NCBI GenBank assembly: GCA_964464175.1
Contig: CAYXFD010000026.1
Coordinates: 1-39,782, forward strand
DNA: 39,782 bases
Direction of reading: 5' to 3'
Origin: CAYXFD01 sp964464175
GTDB lineage: Bacteria > Cloacimonadota > Cloacimonadia > Cloacimonadales > JAJBBL01
In this document: positions 8,607 to 17,600 of the stretch, one piece after another
Position numbering within the stretch: the first letter of the stretch is position 1
How the letters are laid out: every line of letters begins with the position of its first letter
Made by a program: the position numbers and the translations under genes
The notes under the pieces: generated by a model
Databases searched by the model: none
Seen by the model: the letters and a program-made list of their open reading frames with translations, nothing else
Told to the model about the DNA's origin: nothing

Positions 8607-8634
8607 AACATAAGTCTAAATGCTTAACTGTCAA
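8607..8634 (-). promoter_or_regulatory. Promoter for the hypothetical/GyrI-like pair
   Basis: Minus strand: TTGACA (8629-8634), 16-base spacer, TATGTT (8607-8612), with a predicted start near 8600, about 67 bases before the ATG of the 105-residue protein. Confidence 0.6.
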
Positions 8635-8839
8635 ATAAAAAGGCTAATTCCGGTCAACAGAGCTTGCAAATTTGGCAGAGAGTATTTTGTGTACTGTCTG
8701 AACTGTCTGTTGATCTCTGAATCACATTCTCATAGCAAAGGGATTTTTTTACTCTGAAGAAGTACTTTCTTCATACTCTCTCTTCCTCGAAAATAAAAAG
8801 CTTTACGATAGATTCGCTCTTCGTTTTATGGTCAAATAT

Positions 8840-8872
8840 CGGATTATTAGGATACTAAAGCAGGATAATCCG
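8840..8872. repeat. Inverted repeat upstream of bamA
   Basis: CGGATTAT (8840-8847) and its exact complement ATAATCCG (8865-8872), separated by 17 bp, lie about 40 bp before the bamA start. They could be an operator or a leader hairpin; no consensus is recognised. Confidence 0.35.
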
Positions 8873-8910
8873 GTTATAGTAAATAGTATGAGAGATGCGG
8901 AGGCAGTTTG

Positions 8911-11172
8911 ATGTTAAGATATTCCCGAATGATAATCATTTTAGGGTTAATTCTGATAGCCGGCAGTTTGTTCAGCCAAACCGGAAGTTCCGGAAACCTG
9001 ATACTTGAAATTCGGGTCAGAGGGAATCAGAATATTGAGACGGAGCTCATTTTATCGACCATAAATATCAGAGTTGGGTCAACCCTGTCGGAAGAGAGAG
9101 TTGCCGGAGCGATCAGAAATCTTAATCAGTTAGGGGTTTTTGCTAATATCGTTGTCAGAAAAGAGACAGTGGCGGGTGGTTTAAGATTGATCATTCAAGT
9201 CGAGGAATATCCGATCATCGAATCGATAGAGTATCAGGGGAATAAGCGATTAAGAAAGAGCAAGCTGGAGGAGATCGTTACGCTCAGAACAGGGAACTAC
9301 TTAGCTCCTTTTCTCTTAGTAGAGAACCGTAATCGTATTCAGAGCGAGTATAAAAAGGTGGGCTACAATTATGCCGGTGTAGATTTCGAAGTTAGAGAAC
9401 TACCGCAAAACCGGGTTCACTTGATTGTCGAAATTGATGAAGGAGAAAAAATTGCCGTCAGAACGATTAATTTTTACGGCAATCGGGAAGTTACTGACCG
9501 CCAGCTTTTACGGAGAATGAAAACGAAAAGGGCAAGTTTACTCCGTTCCGGCAGGTTTGAACAGGAAAAGTTCGATGAAGATCTGAAAGCCATCATTAAA
9601 TTCTACAATGACAACGGATTTATCGATGCCCGTCTCGTTTCCTGGGAAACAAGGATCACTGATGACCGCTTCATGATAATCGATATTTATCTGCATGAAG
9701 GAAAACGTTACTATTTCGGTGATATCTTCGTCAGGGGGAATCAACGCTTCACGGACGAAGTAATACTGGAGAATTTCCGGTTTAAGGAAGACGAGGTTTT
9801 CAACCGGGAGAAATTTGAAGGGCAGATAGGCAAGATAGCCTCAATGTACTATGAAGAAGGATACATCTATGCTTCCTTTGATCATGACCTGGTAAGAGAC
9901 GGAGACAGGGTAAATATTTTTCTCGATATCTCTGAGAATACAAGGGCGAAGCTAAGGAAAATCTTTATTACCGGAAATTATAAAACAAAAGAGAAGATCG
10001 TCAGAAGACAGCTGGCAGTATCTCCGGGTGATTACTTCCGGCAATCAAGAATAATCAGGACTCAGCAGAATATCTATAATCTCGGTTTTTTTGAACCTAA
10101 CATCCGGCTTGATTATCAACCGGTCAACCAGAACGGGGATATCGATCTGCTGATAGAACTGGAAGACAAGTATTCCGGTTCTGCAAATGCCGGTGTAGGT
10201 TACAACAGTCAGGACGGGGTCATCGGGCAGTTGAGCGTTTCTCATAACAACCTGATGGGTAATGCCTGGCAGGGCTCTTTCTCCTGGGAGTTCGGCGGCT
10301 CGACCCAGAACTTCTCTTTAGATTTTACCGAGCCCCATTTCCTGGATACCTTTACTCTGGTCGGGTTCAATCTTTACCATGCCAGAAGAGACTGGTCGTC
10401 TTTCAATTATAAAGTTTTTACGACCGGTGGCAGTCTCCGTGCCGGACGATCTCTCTTCTTTATCGATAATTCCAGAATAGTCGGTAACTATTCCTACTAC
10501 AGAAAAAAGTATGAGATTATTGATCCTGATCCCGAGGGACTTACAACCTCTTCCTACCTGAGAGAGTTAGACGGCTTGGGCTGGAGAGACACAAGTTCTT
10601 TCTCACTGACCTTCACCCGCGACAGCCGGGACAACATATACTATCCGACTTCAGGTTCACACTTAGTAATCTTTTCGGAACTGGCAGGTGGTCCTTTAGG
10701 TGGTGATTTCGATTATTTCAAACAGATTGCCCAAGCTACCTGGTACACCCGTACTTTCTGGAAATTAGTTCTCCGCTCGAAATGGCGGTTCGGCTATGTT
10801 ACTGCCTACGGGAGGTCGGATGATGTTCCTCCCGATGAGAGATTCTACTTAGGGGGAACAGGACCTGACGGTTTGAGAGGTTACGTGGACAGATCTATCC
10901 CGGGAAGAACATCTGAAGGTGGCTTACGGGCTATCATTCATTCCACGGAATTCACGGTTCCAATTGCCGGTGACCAGATAATCGGGCTCCTCTTTTTTGA
11001 TGCCGGTAATGCCTTCAACAGACTGGAAGATTTCAACTTCTATGATTTTAAGAAAGGTACAGGTTTAGGCATCAGAATTCATAGCCCCCTCGGTCTTATC
11101 GGTTTTGATTATGGTTACAATCTTGAAGGGAAAAGATGGGAACCTCATTTTCAGTTCGGAGCAACATTTTAA
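8911..11172 (+). CDS. bamA: BamA, outer-membrane protein assembly factor (Omp85 family)
   Basis: A 753-residue Omp85 protein that folds and inserts beta-barrel proteins into the outer membrane. A signal peptide (to about residue 22, FSQ) is followed by five POTRA domains (about 29-101, 102-177, 178-263, 264-342, 343-425), each with the 'I...GN' start and 'Y...GY' helix pattern. A C-terminal 16-strand-type barrel follows, with the LRGY motif (in GPDGLRGYVDR) in the strand-12/loop-6 region and a terminal phenylalanine. The frame also begins at TTG 8908; I choose the ATG at 8911 because GGAGG at 8899-8903 is then seven bases away. No skp/lpx neighbours are seen. Five POTRAs favour BamA over TamA. 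Confidence 0.94.
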   Translation: MLRYSRMIIILGLILIAGSLFSQTGSSGNLILEIRVRGNQNIETELILSTINIRVGSTLSEERVAGAIRNLNQLGVFANIVVRKETVAGGLRLIIQVEEYPIIESIEYQGNKRLRKSKLEEIVTLRTGNYLAPFLLVENRNRIQSEYKKVGYNYAGVDFEVRELPQNRVHLIVEIDEGEKIAVRTINFYGNREVTDRQLLRRMKTKRASLLRSGRFEQEKFDEDLKAIIKFYNDNGFIDARLVSWETRITDDRFMIIDIYLHEGKRYYFGDIFVRGNQRFTDEVILENFRFKEDEVFNREKFEGQIGKIASMYYEEGYIYASFDHDLVRDGDRVNIFLDISENTRAKLRKIFITGNYKTKEKIVRRQLAVSPGDYFRQSRIIRTQQNIYNLGFFEPNIRLDYQPVNQNGDIDLLIELEDKYSGSANAGVGYNSQDGVIGQLSVSHNNLMGNAWQGSFSWEFGGSTQNFSLDFTEPHFLDTFTLVGFNLYHARRDWSSFNYKVFTTGGSLRAGRSLFFIDNSRIVGNYSYYRKKYEIIDPDPEGLTTSSYLRELDGLGWRDTSSFSLTFTRDSRDNIYYPTSGSHLVIFSELAGGPLGGDFDYFKQIAQATWYTRTFWKLVLRSKWRFGYVTAYGRSDDVPPDERFYLGGTGPDGLRGYVDRSIPGRTSEGGLRAIIHSTEFTVPIAGDQIIGLLFFDAGNAFNRLEDFNFYDFKKGTGLGIRIHSPLGLIGFDYGYNLEGKRWEPHFQFGATF

Positions 11173-11257
11173 CCGGGAGATGATTTCCTAAGTTCTCTCT
11201 AAAACAGGGTTTATAGGACCGGATAAGAGTTTTAGGAGAGAAAAAAATAAAATTGTC

Positions 11258-11285
11258 TTGACCGATAAATCGAGATAAAAAAGAT
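11258..11285 (+). promoter_or_regulatory. Likely promoter of the tRNA pair
   Basis: TTGACC (11258-11263), a 16-base spacer and a weak -10 (AAAGAT, 11280-11285). The predicted start is about 9 bases before the tRNA-Pro 5' end, the expected position, although the -10 matches only half the consensus. Confidence 0.4.
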
Positions 11286-11300
11286 TACCTTCGACTATGA

Positions 11301-11379
11301 CGGGGTGTAGCGCAGCTCGGTTTAGCGCGCTTGATTTGGGATCAAGAAGTCGGAGGTTCAAATCCTCTCACCCCGACCA
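11301..11379 (+). tRNA. tRNA-Pro (TGG)
   Basis: A full cloverleaf: acceptor CGGGGTG/CACCCCG, D-arm GCGC/GCGC with a long 11-base loop, anticodon stem CTTGA/TCAAG with loop TTTGGGA (anticodon TGG), T-arm GGAGG-TTCAAAT-CCTCT, discriminator A and an encoded CCA. 79 nt with CCA. Lies 18 bp before tRNA-Val, so probably cotranscribed. Confidence 0.96.
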
Positions 11380-11397
11380 TTGAAGGGATAAAAAAAT

Positions 11398-11473
11398 GGG
11401 CGTTTAGCTCAGTTGGGAGAGCGCTTGCCTTACAAGCAAGATGTCGGCGGTTCAAGTCCGTCAACGCCCACCA
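11398..11473 (+). tRNA. tRNA-Val (TAC), anchor of the downstream island
   Basis: A full cloverleaf: acceptor GGGCGTT/AACGCCC, D-arm GCTC/GAGC, anticodon stem CTTGC/GCAAG with loop CTTACAA (anticodon TAC), T-arm with GGTTCAAGTCC, discriminator A and an encoded CCA; 76 nt. It is also the parent of the three tRNA 3' fragments found downstream at 14.3, 20.5 and 35.3 kb, as expected of a tRNA gene used as an integration site. Confidence 0.97.
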
Positions 11474-11930
11474 TTTTTCCTGCCTGCTTATTACCCTCTT
11501 ATCCCTTTAACAAAGGGTTTTCATACAACCTGCCATCTCTACCAATACTTCTCGTTTCTTTCCGATTTTTGATATGAAAAATGACGGAAAAGACTTGACA
11601 GATTTTTAACTGGTCTTCACTTTCAGCTTATAGATATAATTTTCATATTTAGTAGCTAAGAGTGAAGAACTAAGGTTTTCTGGGAATTTGAATTATGTAG
11701 CAGGTATTGAATTGGAGTCAAGTACCTGTAGATTATTTTGAGGTGATTTAATGAATGCTTCTGTAGTTAACTTTTTTGCAGCTTATGTTTTTTATTATCA
11801 TTCCACAATTCTGGGAGTAAAAGTATCATCTAAAGTGCTTATCGCAACCATTAGGGATTATCTATTGTAATTGCGTCAGTTAAAAGATATGCTGTAACTC
11901 CATCGGAAACCAAACTCGAAGGAGGATAAA
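11474..11930. other. Intergenic region after tRNA-Val
   Basis: A 457-bp stretch with no gene. It begins with the tRNA 3' flank, which shares recognisable but diverged similarity with the flank of the tRNA fragment at 20.5 kb for about 90 bases. It contains the short tRNA terminator (11503-11521) and otherwise AT-rich sequence ending in the GGAGG site of the next gene. Confidence 0.6.
11503..11521 (+). terminator. Short terminator of the tRNA transcript
   Basis: CCCTTT (11503-11508), a three-base loop and AAAGGG (11512-11517) followed by TTTT, 30 bases after the tRNA-Val CCA. Confidence 0.6.
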
Positions 11931-12689
11931 ATGAGGCTAAAAGGCATACTTACCTTATTCATTATGTCCTTGATTATGGCAATCCCTGTCAGTATTCTTT
12001 GTCTTACCGGTTTTGCTGATTCAGAGGTTAATGTAATCTTGGATGAGACCTTTTCTGATGATCCGTTGCCGGTAGTTCTGTCGTCTTTTTCTGCTTCTAT
12101 TACTACCGAAAATTCAGTCGTTCTAGAATGGATAACGGAGACTGAATCCAACATGCTCGGTTATAATGTTTATCGTAACGAAGAATTCGACCTGAACAGC
12201 GCATTTCAGGTCAATAATCTGATGATTTCTGCTCATAATTCCACAGAGACTATAGTTTATTTTTTTGCGGATGATACAGTAGAGTCCGGAATATCCTATT
12301 TCTATTGGTTGCAGATGAACGAGTTAGATTTGAGTAATACCTTCCACGGACCTGTTTCAGTAACTGTCGAAGAGCAGGGTGAAGATGATATCTCCACCAT
12401 TGAGTTCAGTACAACATTGAAAGGAGCTTACCCCAATCCTTTCAATCCGTCCACAACCATAGCTTTTAGCCTGGCTGAAAAAGGTCAGGTAACGATAGCT
12501 GTATTCAACTTACAGGGACAACTGCTGCAAATCTTAGCCATTGACCGCCCGTTTGATAAGGGTTCCCATACCATATCCTGGAATGGAAAGGACAAAGCAG
12601 GTCAACCTGTCTCTTCGGGCATCTACTTCTACCGTATGCAGACAGATGACGGTTATGAAGAAACAAAGAAAATGACAATCTTGAAGTAA
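11931..12689 (+). CDS. Small secreted protein with FlgD-type C-terminal sorting module
   Basis: A 252-residue secreted protein. A signal sequence (about 1-29) is followed by an Fn3-like domain opening PLPVVLSSFSA and containing 'LGYNVYRN' (about 46-150). It ends in an FlgD Ig-like/T9SS-A-like domain: the YPNPFNPSTTI motif, 'VTIAVFNLQGQLL', 'SSGIYFYRM' and terminal KKMTILK. The whole mature part is a paralogue of the last 250 residues of the 1037-residue protein at 35.8-38.9 kb, so it is a sorting module without a visible cargo domain. ATG with an AAGGAGG site. The SUMF1-fold gene follows after 12 bp, so the two are probably an operon. The export route (T9SS or other) is inferred. Confidence 0.85.
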   Translation: MRLKGILTLFIMSLIMAIPVSILCLTGFADSEVNVILDETFSDDPLPVVLSSFSASITTENSVVLEWITETESNMLGYNVYRNEEFDLNSAFQVNNLMISAHNSTETIVYFFADDTVESGISYFYWLQMNELDLSNTFHGPVSVTVEEQGEDDISTIEFSTTLKGAYPNPFNPSTTIAFSLAEKGQVTIAVFNLQGQLLQILAIDRPFDKGSHTISWNGKDKAGQPVSSGIYFYRMQTDDGYEETKKMTILK

Positions 12690-12701
12690 TAGGAGGCTAT
12701 A

Positions 12702-13967
12702 ATGAAACACTTGATTACATCAATCACCATAATACTATTTACTTCAATTCTTTTTGCTCAATCCCTTGGAAGTCCTCCCAAAGTAACAAACGTAGAGATG
12801 GAACAGATCGGCGGTAAGGTTTATGTTACTTATAACTTACATATTGAAACGAATCCGGTTCCTTGTCATGTTACCCTGGTTATATCGGGTGACGGTGAAG
12901 GAGAGATTTTCAACATACATGCATCACCGGACTTTCTTGAGGGTGATGTCGGAGATAATGTGTCAGTAGGAACAAGCAAGCAGATATTATGGGATATTTA
13001 TCGACAAGCTCAGGATTTCGGCCCGCAAGGTATTGATGGCCAAGAGACCTATCGTGCTCGGATTATAGCTCGTCGAGGCGATGAATGGAAAAATGTCCAG
13101 GGCACTATTGATTCCGGCGTTACCTTCGATCCGGGAGGATATGAATACTTCAATCCGGGAGCCTCGGGCGGTAGTAATTATGATGTTTTTCTTAACGATT
13201 TCATGATCAGCAGGCATGAGGTAACCCAGGCAGAGTTTTTTGCAGTAATGGGTATGAACCCGGGAAGCCATAATTCTGAAGACGGTGACGCTTTACACCA
13301 TCCAATCAACAACGTTTCCTGGTTTGATGCAATAGAGTATTGTAACCACCGCAGTATCCAGGAGGGGTTGATACCAGCCTATGGTTATGATGACGGTATT
13401 GACTACGGTACAAATCCTGATGATTGGCCCTTTGGCTGGAATATGAGTTCTGAGAATCATACCAACATCTCGTGTGATTGGGATGCAGACGGTTATTCTC
13501 TTCCAACTGAGATGCAAAGGGAGTTTGCAGCCCGGGGTGGAGTTCCGGCAGCGACTGCTCTACCGCCGACTTTCAATGATACTTACGCCGGTACGAATAT
13601 TGACGGCACAGGTTCGGGTGAATTAGGGGATTATGCCTGGTATGTATATAATGCGGGTTGGGAATTACCAGACAGCGTCGATGATTCGGATTTCGGCACT
13701 CATCCTGTCGGGACAAAATTGCCTAACGATTTGGGGCTGTATGATATGAGCGGCAATGTTGCGAACTGGGTGTGGGATATATGGGATTCATATCCCAGTG
13801 GTTCATACACCGATCCTACCGGTCCGTCAAGCGGTACCAACAGGGTAAGCCGGGGTGGTAATTGGTTCCACTATGCTCCCTCCAGTACAGTCTCTGTTCG
13901 TGTTTACAGCGTTGGCATATATGCAGTTGAAACCCTTGGTTTTCGCATAACAAGGAATAGTCCTTAA
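12702..13967 (+). CDS. Secreted SUMF1/FGE-fold protein lacking catalytic cysteines
   Basis: A 421-residue secreted protein: signal peptide (1-19), an N-terminal beta-sandwich (about 25-125, with the GDVGDNVSVGTSKQILWD pattern often found ahead of such domains) and a formylglycine-generating-enzyme/SUMF1 fold (about 155-421). Fold markers are FMISRHEVTQAEF, PINNVSWFDAIEYCN, YSLPTEMQREFAARGG, NDLGLYDMSGNVANWVWD and the final GFRITR. True FGEs carry two active-site cysteines after the RGG motif; here the segment reads RGGNWFHYAPSSTVSVR (from R384) with none, so oxidase activity is unlikely and a structural or ligand-binding role more likely. It directly follows the small FlgD-type gene and ends before a strong terminator. 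Confidence 0.88.
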   Translation: MKHLITSITIILFTSILFAQSLGSPPKVTNVEMEQIGGKVYVTYNLHIETNPVPCHVTLVISGDGEGEIFNIHASPDFLEGDVGDNVSVGTSKQILWDIYRQAQDFGPQGIDGQETYRARIIARRGDEWKNVQGTIDSGVTFDPGGYEYFNPGASGGSNYDVFLNDFMISRHEVTQAEFFAVMGMNPGSHNSEDGDALHHPINNVSWFDAIEYCNHRSIQEGLIPAYGYDDGIDYGTNPDDWPFGWNMSSENHTNISCDWDADGYSLPTEMQREFAARGGVPAATALPPTFNDTYAGTNIDGTGSGELGDYAWYVYNAGWELPDSVDDSDFGTHPVGTKLPNDLGLYDMSGNVANWVWDIWDSYPSGSYTDPTGPSSGTNRVSRGGNWFHYAPSSTVSVRVYSVGIYAVETLGFRITRNSP

Positions 13968-14024
13968 ACTTGTTTGAAGAGAAGATTCAAGATTAGAGTT
14001 AAAGGTAAACACAAGAAAGATACC

Positions 14025-14056
14025 AAAGCCCCGATATTATATCACGGGGCTTTTTT
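14025..14056 (+). terminator. Intrinsic terminator after the SUMF1-fold gene
   Basis: A 9-bp stem AAAGCCCCG/CGGGGCTTT with an 11-base loop and a T-run, about 60 bases after the stop codon. Clean rho-independent terminator on the plus strand. Confidence 0.92.
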
Positions 14057-14170
14057 ACTTGATTCTTGCAGTCTTGGTGTTCTTTTTAATTAACAAAATC
14101 ACTGTCTTCGTATCCTCAGTCGCATGGAATAGAGGCAGTCAAAAATGACGTTTCCGGGGTTCCATAGGTA

Positions 14171-14199
14171 TTGACATTGAAGTTTGTGAGACTTAGGAT
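14171..14199 (+). promoter_or_regulatory. Promoter-like sequence
   Basis: TTGACA (14171-14176), 17-base spacer, TAGGAT (14194-14199; four of six). It points to the 1773-residue gene, but 440 bp away and upstream of the tRNA fragment. Confidence 0.3.
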
Positions 14200-14279
14200 A
14201 GCATAAGTACATCCCTTTTATTTCTGCCACTTAGGGCAATAGGAACACGAATTGTATTGGTAAGTTAAACCAATTGATA

Positions 14280-14339
14280 GCCTTCATAAGCAAGACTGGA
14301 TTCTTTTGATGTCAGCGGTTCAAGTCTCTCAACGCCCAC
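14280..14339 (+). repeat. Degenerate tRNA-Val 3' fragment (copy 1)
   Basis: The segment resembles tRNA-Val from its anticodon arm (GCCTT, then AAGCAAG) to the acceptor end (TCAACGCCCACA), with a roughly 14-base insertion in the middle and several substitutions (CGGTTCAAGTCTCTC). It is followed by ATTTTTGCTG, like the tRNA 3' flank. Same orientation as the tRNA. It cannot encode a working tRNA; it reads as an old attachment-site remnant. Confidence 0.75.
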
Positions 14340-14638
14340 AATTTTTGCTGCTGGCATAAGTCACTTCTGTCCGCTTCAAATAATGAGTTCAAGACCAATA
14401 TTTTCAAAAACAGTCTCACAATGAGTTATAATTTTACACCAACATTTAGGACTTGACTAGATATCGAAAGAAGAGAAGTATTGTTTTGTGGATTTGCCGT
14501 TACTTTTATCGATGGTGAGAGACGCATTTTTTTATTTTTCTGTAAGAGCAACCAGGCTAATGATCAATATATGCTCAAATCTTTACGAAAGGAACGGGAC
14601 GCTTTTTCCCAAAATCGTAACCACAAGGAGGAATAACC

Positions 14639-17600
14639 ATGAAATTTTTTATCTTGATTACTTACATACTATTAATAGTTTTTATCAGCAGCAATAGCTT
14701 ATTTGGTCAAAGTGCGGGTGATTACCGTTCGGTAGACAGCGGTAGCTGGCACGATTTTTACACCTGGGAATATTATTGGGGAAACTCTTGGGGTTTTGCT
14801 CCCAACATTCCGAATCACACGGCAGGTCAGATAACGATCCGGGCAGGTCATCTTGTGACGATCAGCAGCAGCCTGACGATTGATGAGACAGTTATTGAAG
14901 AGGGAGCGACATTGACCTTGAACGGCGGGAACTTGACAATTAACGATGGAGAAGGAATTGATCTGTTAGTATCTGGAACTTTTAACATTAGTTCTGGTTT
15001 TTATGGTTCAGGTTCTACGGTAATAAATAATTTATGCAACTGGATTTCGGGTACCGTATTTTCAGAATTGACCATCAACGAGTCCGGCACTCTGTCTATA
15101 ATCGGCGGTACCGCTAAAAATATTAGAGGAACACTATCCAATCAGGGAACTATCAACTGGATTAATGGAGATCTTCAGACTTACGGCGGGGGACAGATCA
15201 ACAACCTGGAGGGAGGTCTCTTCAATATTCAGTGCGATATGAATATAAACCAACACGCAATAAGCCATTCTTCCGGTTCTTTCGAAAACTATGGAACACT
15301 GCAAAAGATTTCGGGTCACGGCGGGACAAGTAATATACTATCCGGAACGTTTACCAATCACGGAACGGTATCAGTAGATAATGCAACTCTCCACGTAACA
15401 AGCAGTACTGTAGATACCGGGCATACGGGTACCTTTAACTTAGTCAACGATGGAGTTTATCATATCAGCAGCGGGACTCATCGCCTGGCGGACAGCGTTC
15501 TCTTTACCGGTGACGGTATATTGTCAATACATTATGGCACATTGAATATACTTCCTACCGGGGATACATCTCCGGGAATCATTATTCCTTCAGGGATGTT
15601 ATATCATCATCTAAACGGAACATTATCGGGCAGCGGTTTGTTCATAATTGAGGGGAATATGATCTGGGAAGAGGGAACTGTCAGCAATACTAATTTTCAG
15701 ATCAGTTCCACAGGTATTCTCGATTTTGATGGATCATCAGCAAGGACACTATCTGGAGTACTTAGCAATAACGGTACCATAAACTGGAATGACGGGAATA
15801 TAGGGACTTACGGCGGGGGACAGATCAACAACCTGGAGGGCGGTCTCTTCAATATCCAGTGCGATATGAATATAAGCCAACACGCAATAGGCTTTACTTC
15901 CGGTTCTTTCGAAAACTATGGAACACTGCAAAAGATTTCGGGTCACGGCGGGACAAGTAATATACTATCCGGAACGTTTACCAATCACGGAACGGTATCA
16001 GTAGATAATGCAACTCTCCACGTAACAAGCAGTACTGTAGATACCGGGCATACGGGTACCTTTAACTTAGTCAACGATGGAGTTTATCATATCAGCAGCG
16101 GGACTCATCGCCTGGCGGACAGCGTTCTCTTTACCGGTGACGGTATATTGTCAATACATTATGGCACATTGAATATACTTCCTACCGGGGATACATCTCC
16201 GGGAATCATTATTCCTTCAGGGATGTTATATCATCATCTAAACGGAACATTATCGGGCAGCGGTTTGTTCATAATTGAGGGGAATATGATCTGGGAAGAG
16301 GGAACTGTCAGCAATACTAATTTTCAGATCAGTTCCACAGGTATTCTCGATTTTGATGGATCATCAGCAAGGACACTATCTGGAGTACTTAGCAATAACG
16401 GTACCATAAACTGGAATGACGGGAATATAGGGACTTACGGCGGGGGACAGATCAACAACCTGGAGGGCGGTCTCTTCAATATCCAGTGCGATATGAATAT
16501 AAGCCAACACGCAATAGGCTTTACTTCCGGTTCTTTCGAAAACTATGGAACACTGCAAAAGATTTCGGGTCACGGCGGGACAAGTAATATACTATCCGGA
16601 ACGTTTACCAATCACGGAACGGTATCAGTAGATAATGCAACTCTCCACGTAACAAGCAGTACTGTAGATACCGGGCATACGGGTACCTTTAACTTAGTCA
16701 ACGATGGAGTTTATCATATCAGCAGCGGGACTCATCGCCTGGTGGACAACGTTCTCTTTACCGGAAACGGTGATATCCAATTGACCTCCGGCACTTTGAA
16801 TGCCCTTCCGGCAGATGAACCCGGCACCGGGGTGCTGTTTGCTTCCGAAACCAATTTTACAATGACCGGAGGGACGTTCAGCGGCAGCGGAGCGGTAACG
16901 GTTAACGGTAACATGACCTGGAGCGGCGGAACAATAACCAACGCGAACTTCAACATCAGCTCTGCCTCTGCTCTGGAAATATCTGGGTCAGCGACAAAAA
17001 ACCTCAGTGGAGGAACAATCAACAACCATGGAACCGTCCTCTGGTCTGAAGGAACGATTCTAAGCTATAACAATGCTTTCTTAAACAATCTTGCCGGTGC
17101 TCTCTTCGATATTCAGGGCGGGACGACCTACACCGGTTTTTTAAGCAGTTCGGGAAGCGGTACCTTTAATAATCAAGGTCTGATTCAGTTTTTCCCCCAC
17201 GAGTATGTAACCGCGACTTTTGACCGCGGCAATATTCTTAATGACGGAGAAATAACTGTCCACAACGGAACATTGAATATAAGCAGTACCGGAGTTGTTA
17301 TCGGACATACGGGAACATTTACTGCCCAGGGTAATGGGGTGATCGAATTTGCTGACAGAACTCATTATCTGACCGAGAATGTAGCTTTCAACGGAAACGG
17401 TGATATCCAATTGACCTCCGGCACTTTGAATGCCCTTCCGGCAGATGAACCCGGCACCGGGGTGCTGTTTGCTTCCGAAACCAATTTTACAATGACCGGA
17501 GGGACGTTCAGCGGCAGCGGAGCGGTAACGGTTAACGGTAACATGACCTGGAGCGGCGGAACAATAACCAACGCGAACTTCAACATCAGCTCTGCCTCTG

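Larger units (their letters stand above)
8534..8910. other. Divergent intergenic region before bamA
   Basis: A 377-bp region between the minus-strand hypothetical gene and bamA. It holds the minus-strand promoter described separately (8607-8634), a small GAAGAA/TTCTTC hairpin near 8756-8772 and the 8-bp inverted repeat at 8840-8872. No gene is visible. Confidence 0.6.
13968..14638. other. Intergenic region with terminator and degenerate tRNA-Val fragment
   Basis: A 671-bp region without a convincing gene. It holds the terminator at 14025-14056, a promoter-like TTGACA-N17-TAGGAT (14171-14199, plus strand), the degenerate tRNA-Val fragment (14280-14339) and AT-rich sequence leading to the ribosome site of the 1773-residue protein. 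Confidence 0.6.

Noticed and set aside
8751..8775. The GAAGAA/TTCTTC hairpin as a terminator or riboswitch part
   Set aside because: Only six weak base pairs, with the T-run before the stem instead of after it.
14171..14199. TTGACA-N17-TAGGAT as the definite promoter of the 1773-residue protein
   Set aside because: The -10 is weak, the distance to the gene is 440 bp and the degenerate tRNA fragment lies between. Kept only as a low-confidence site.
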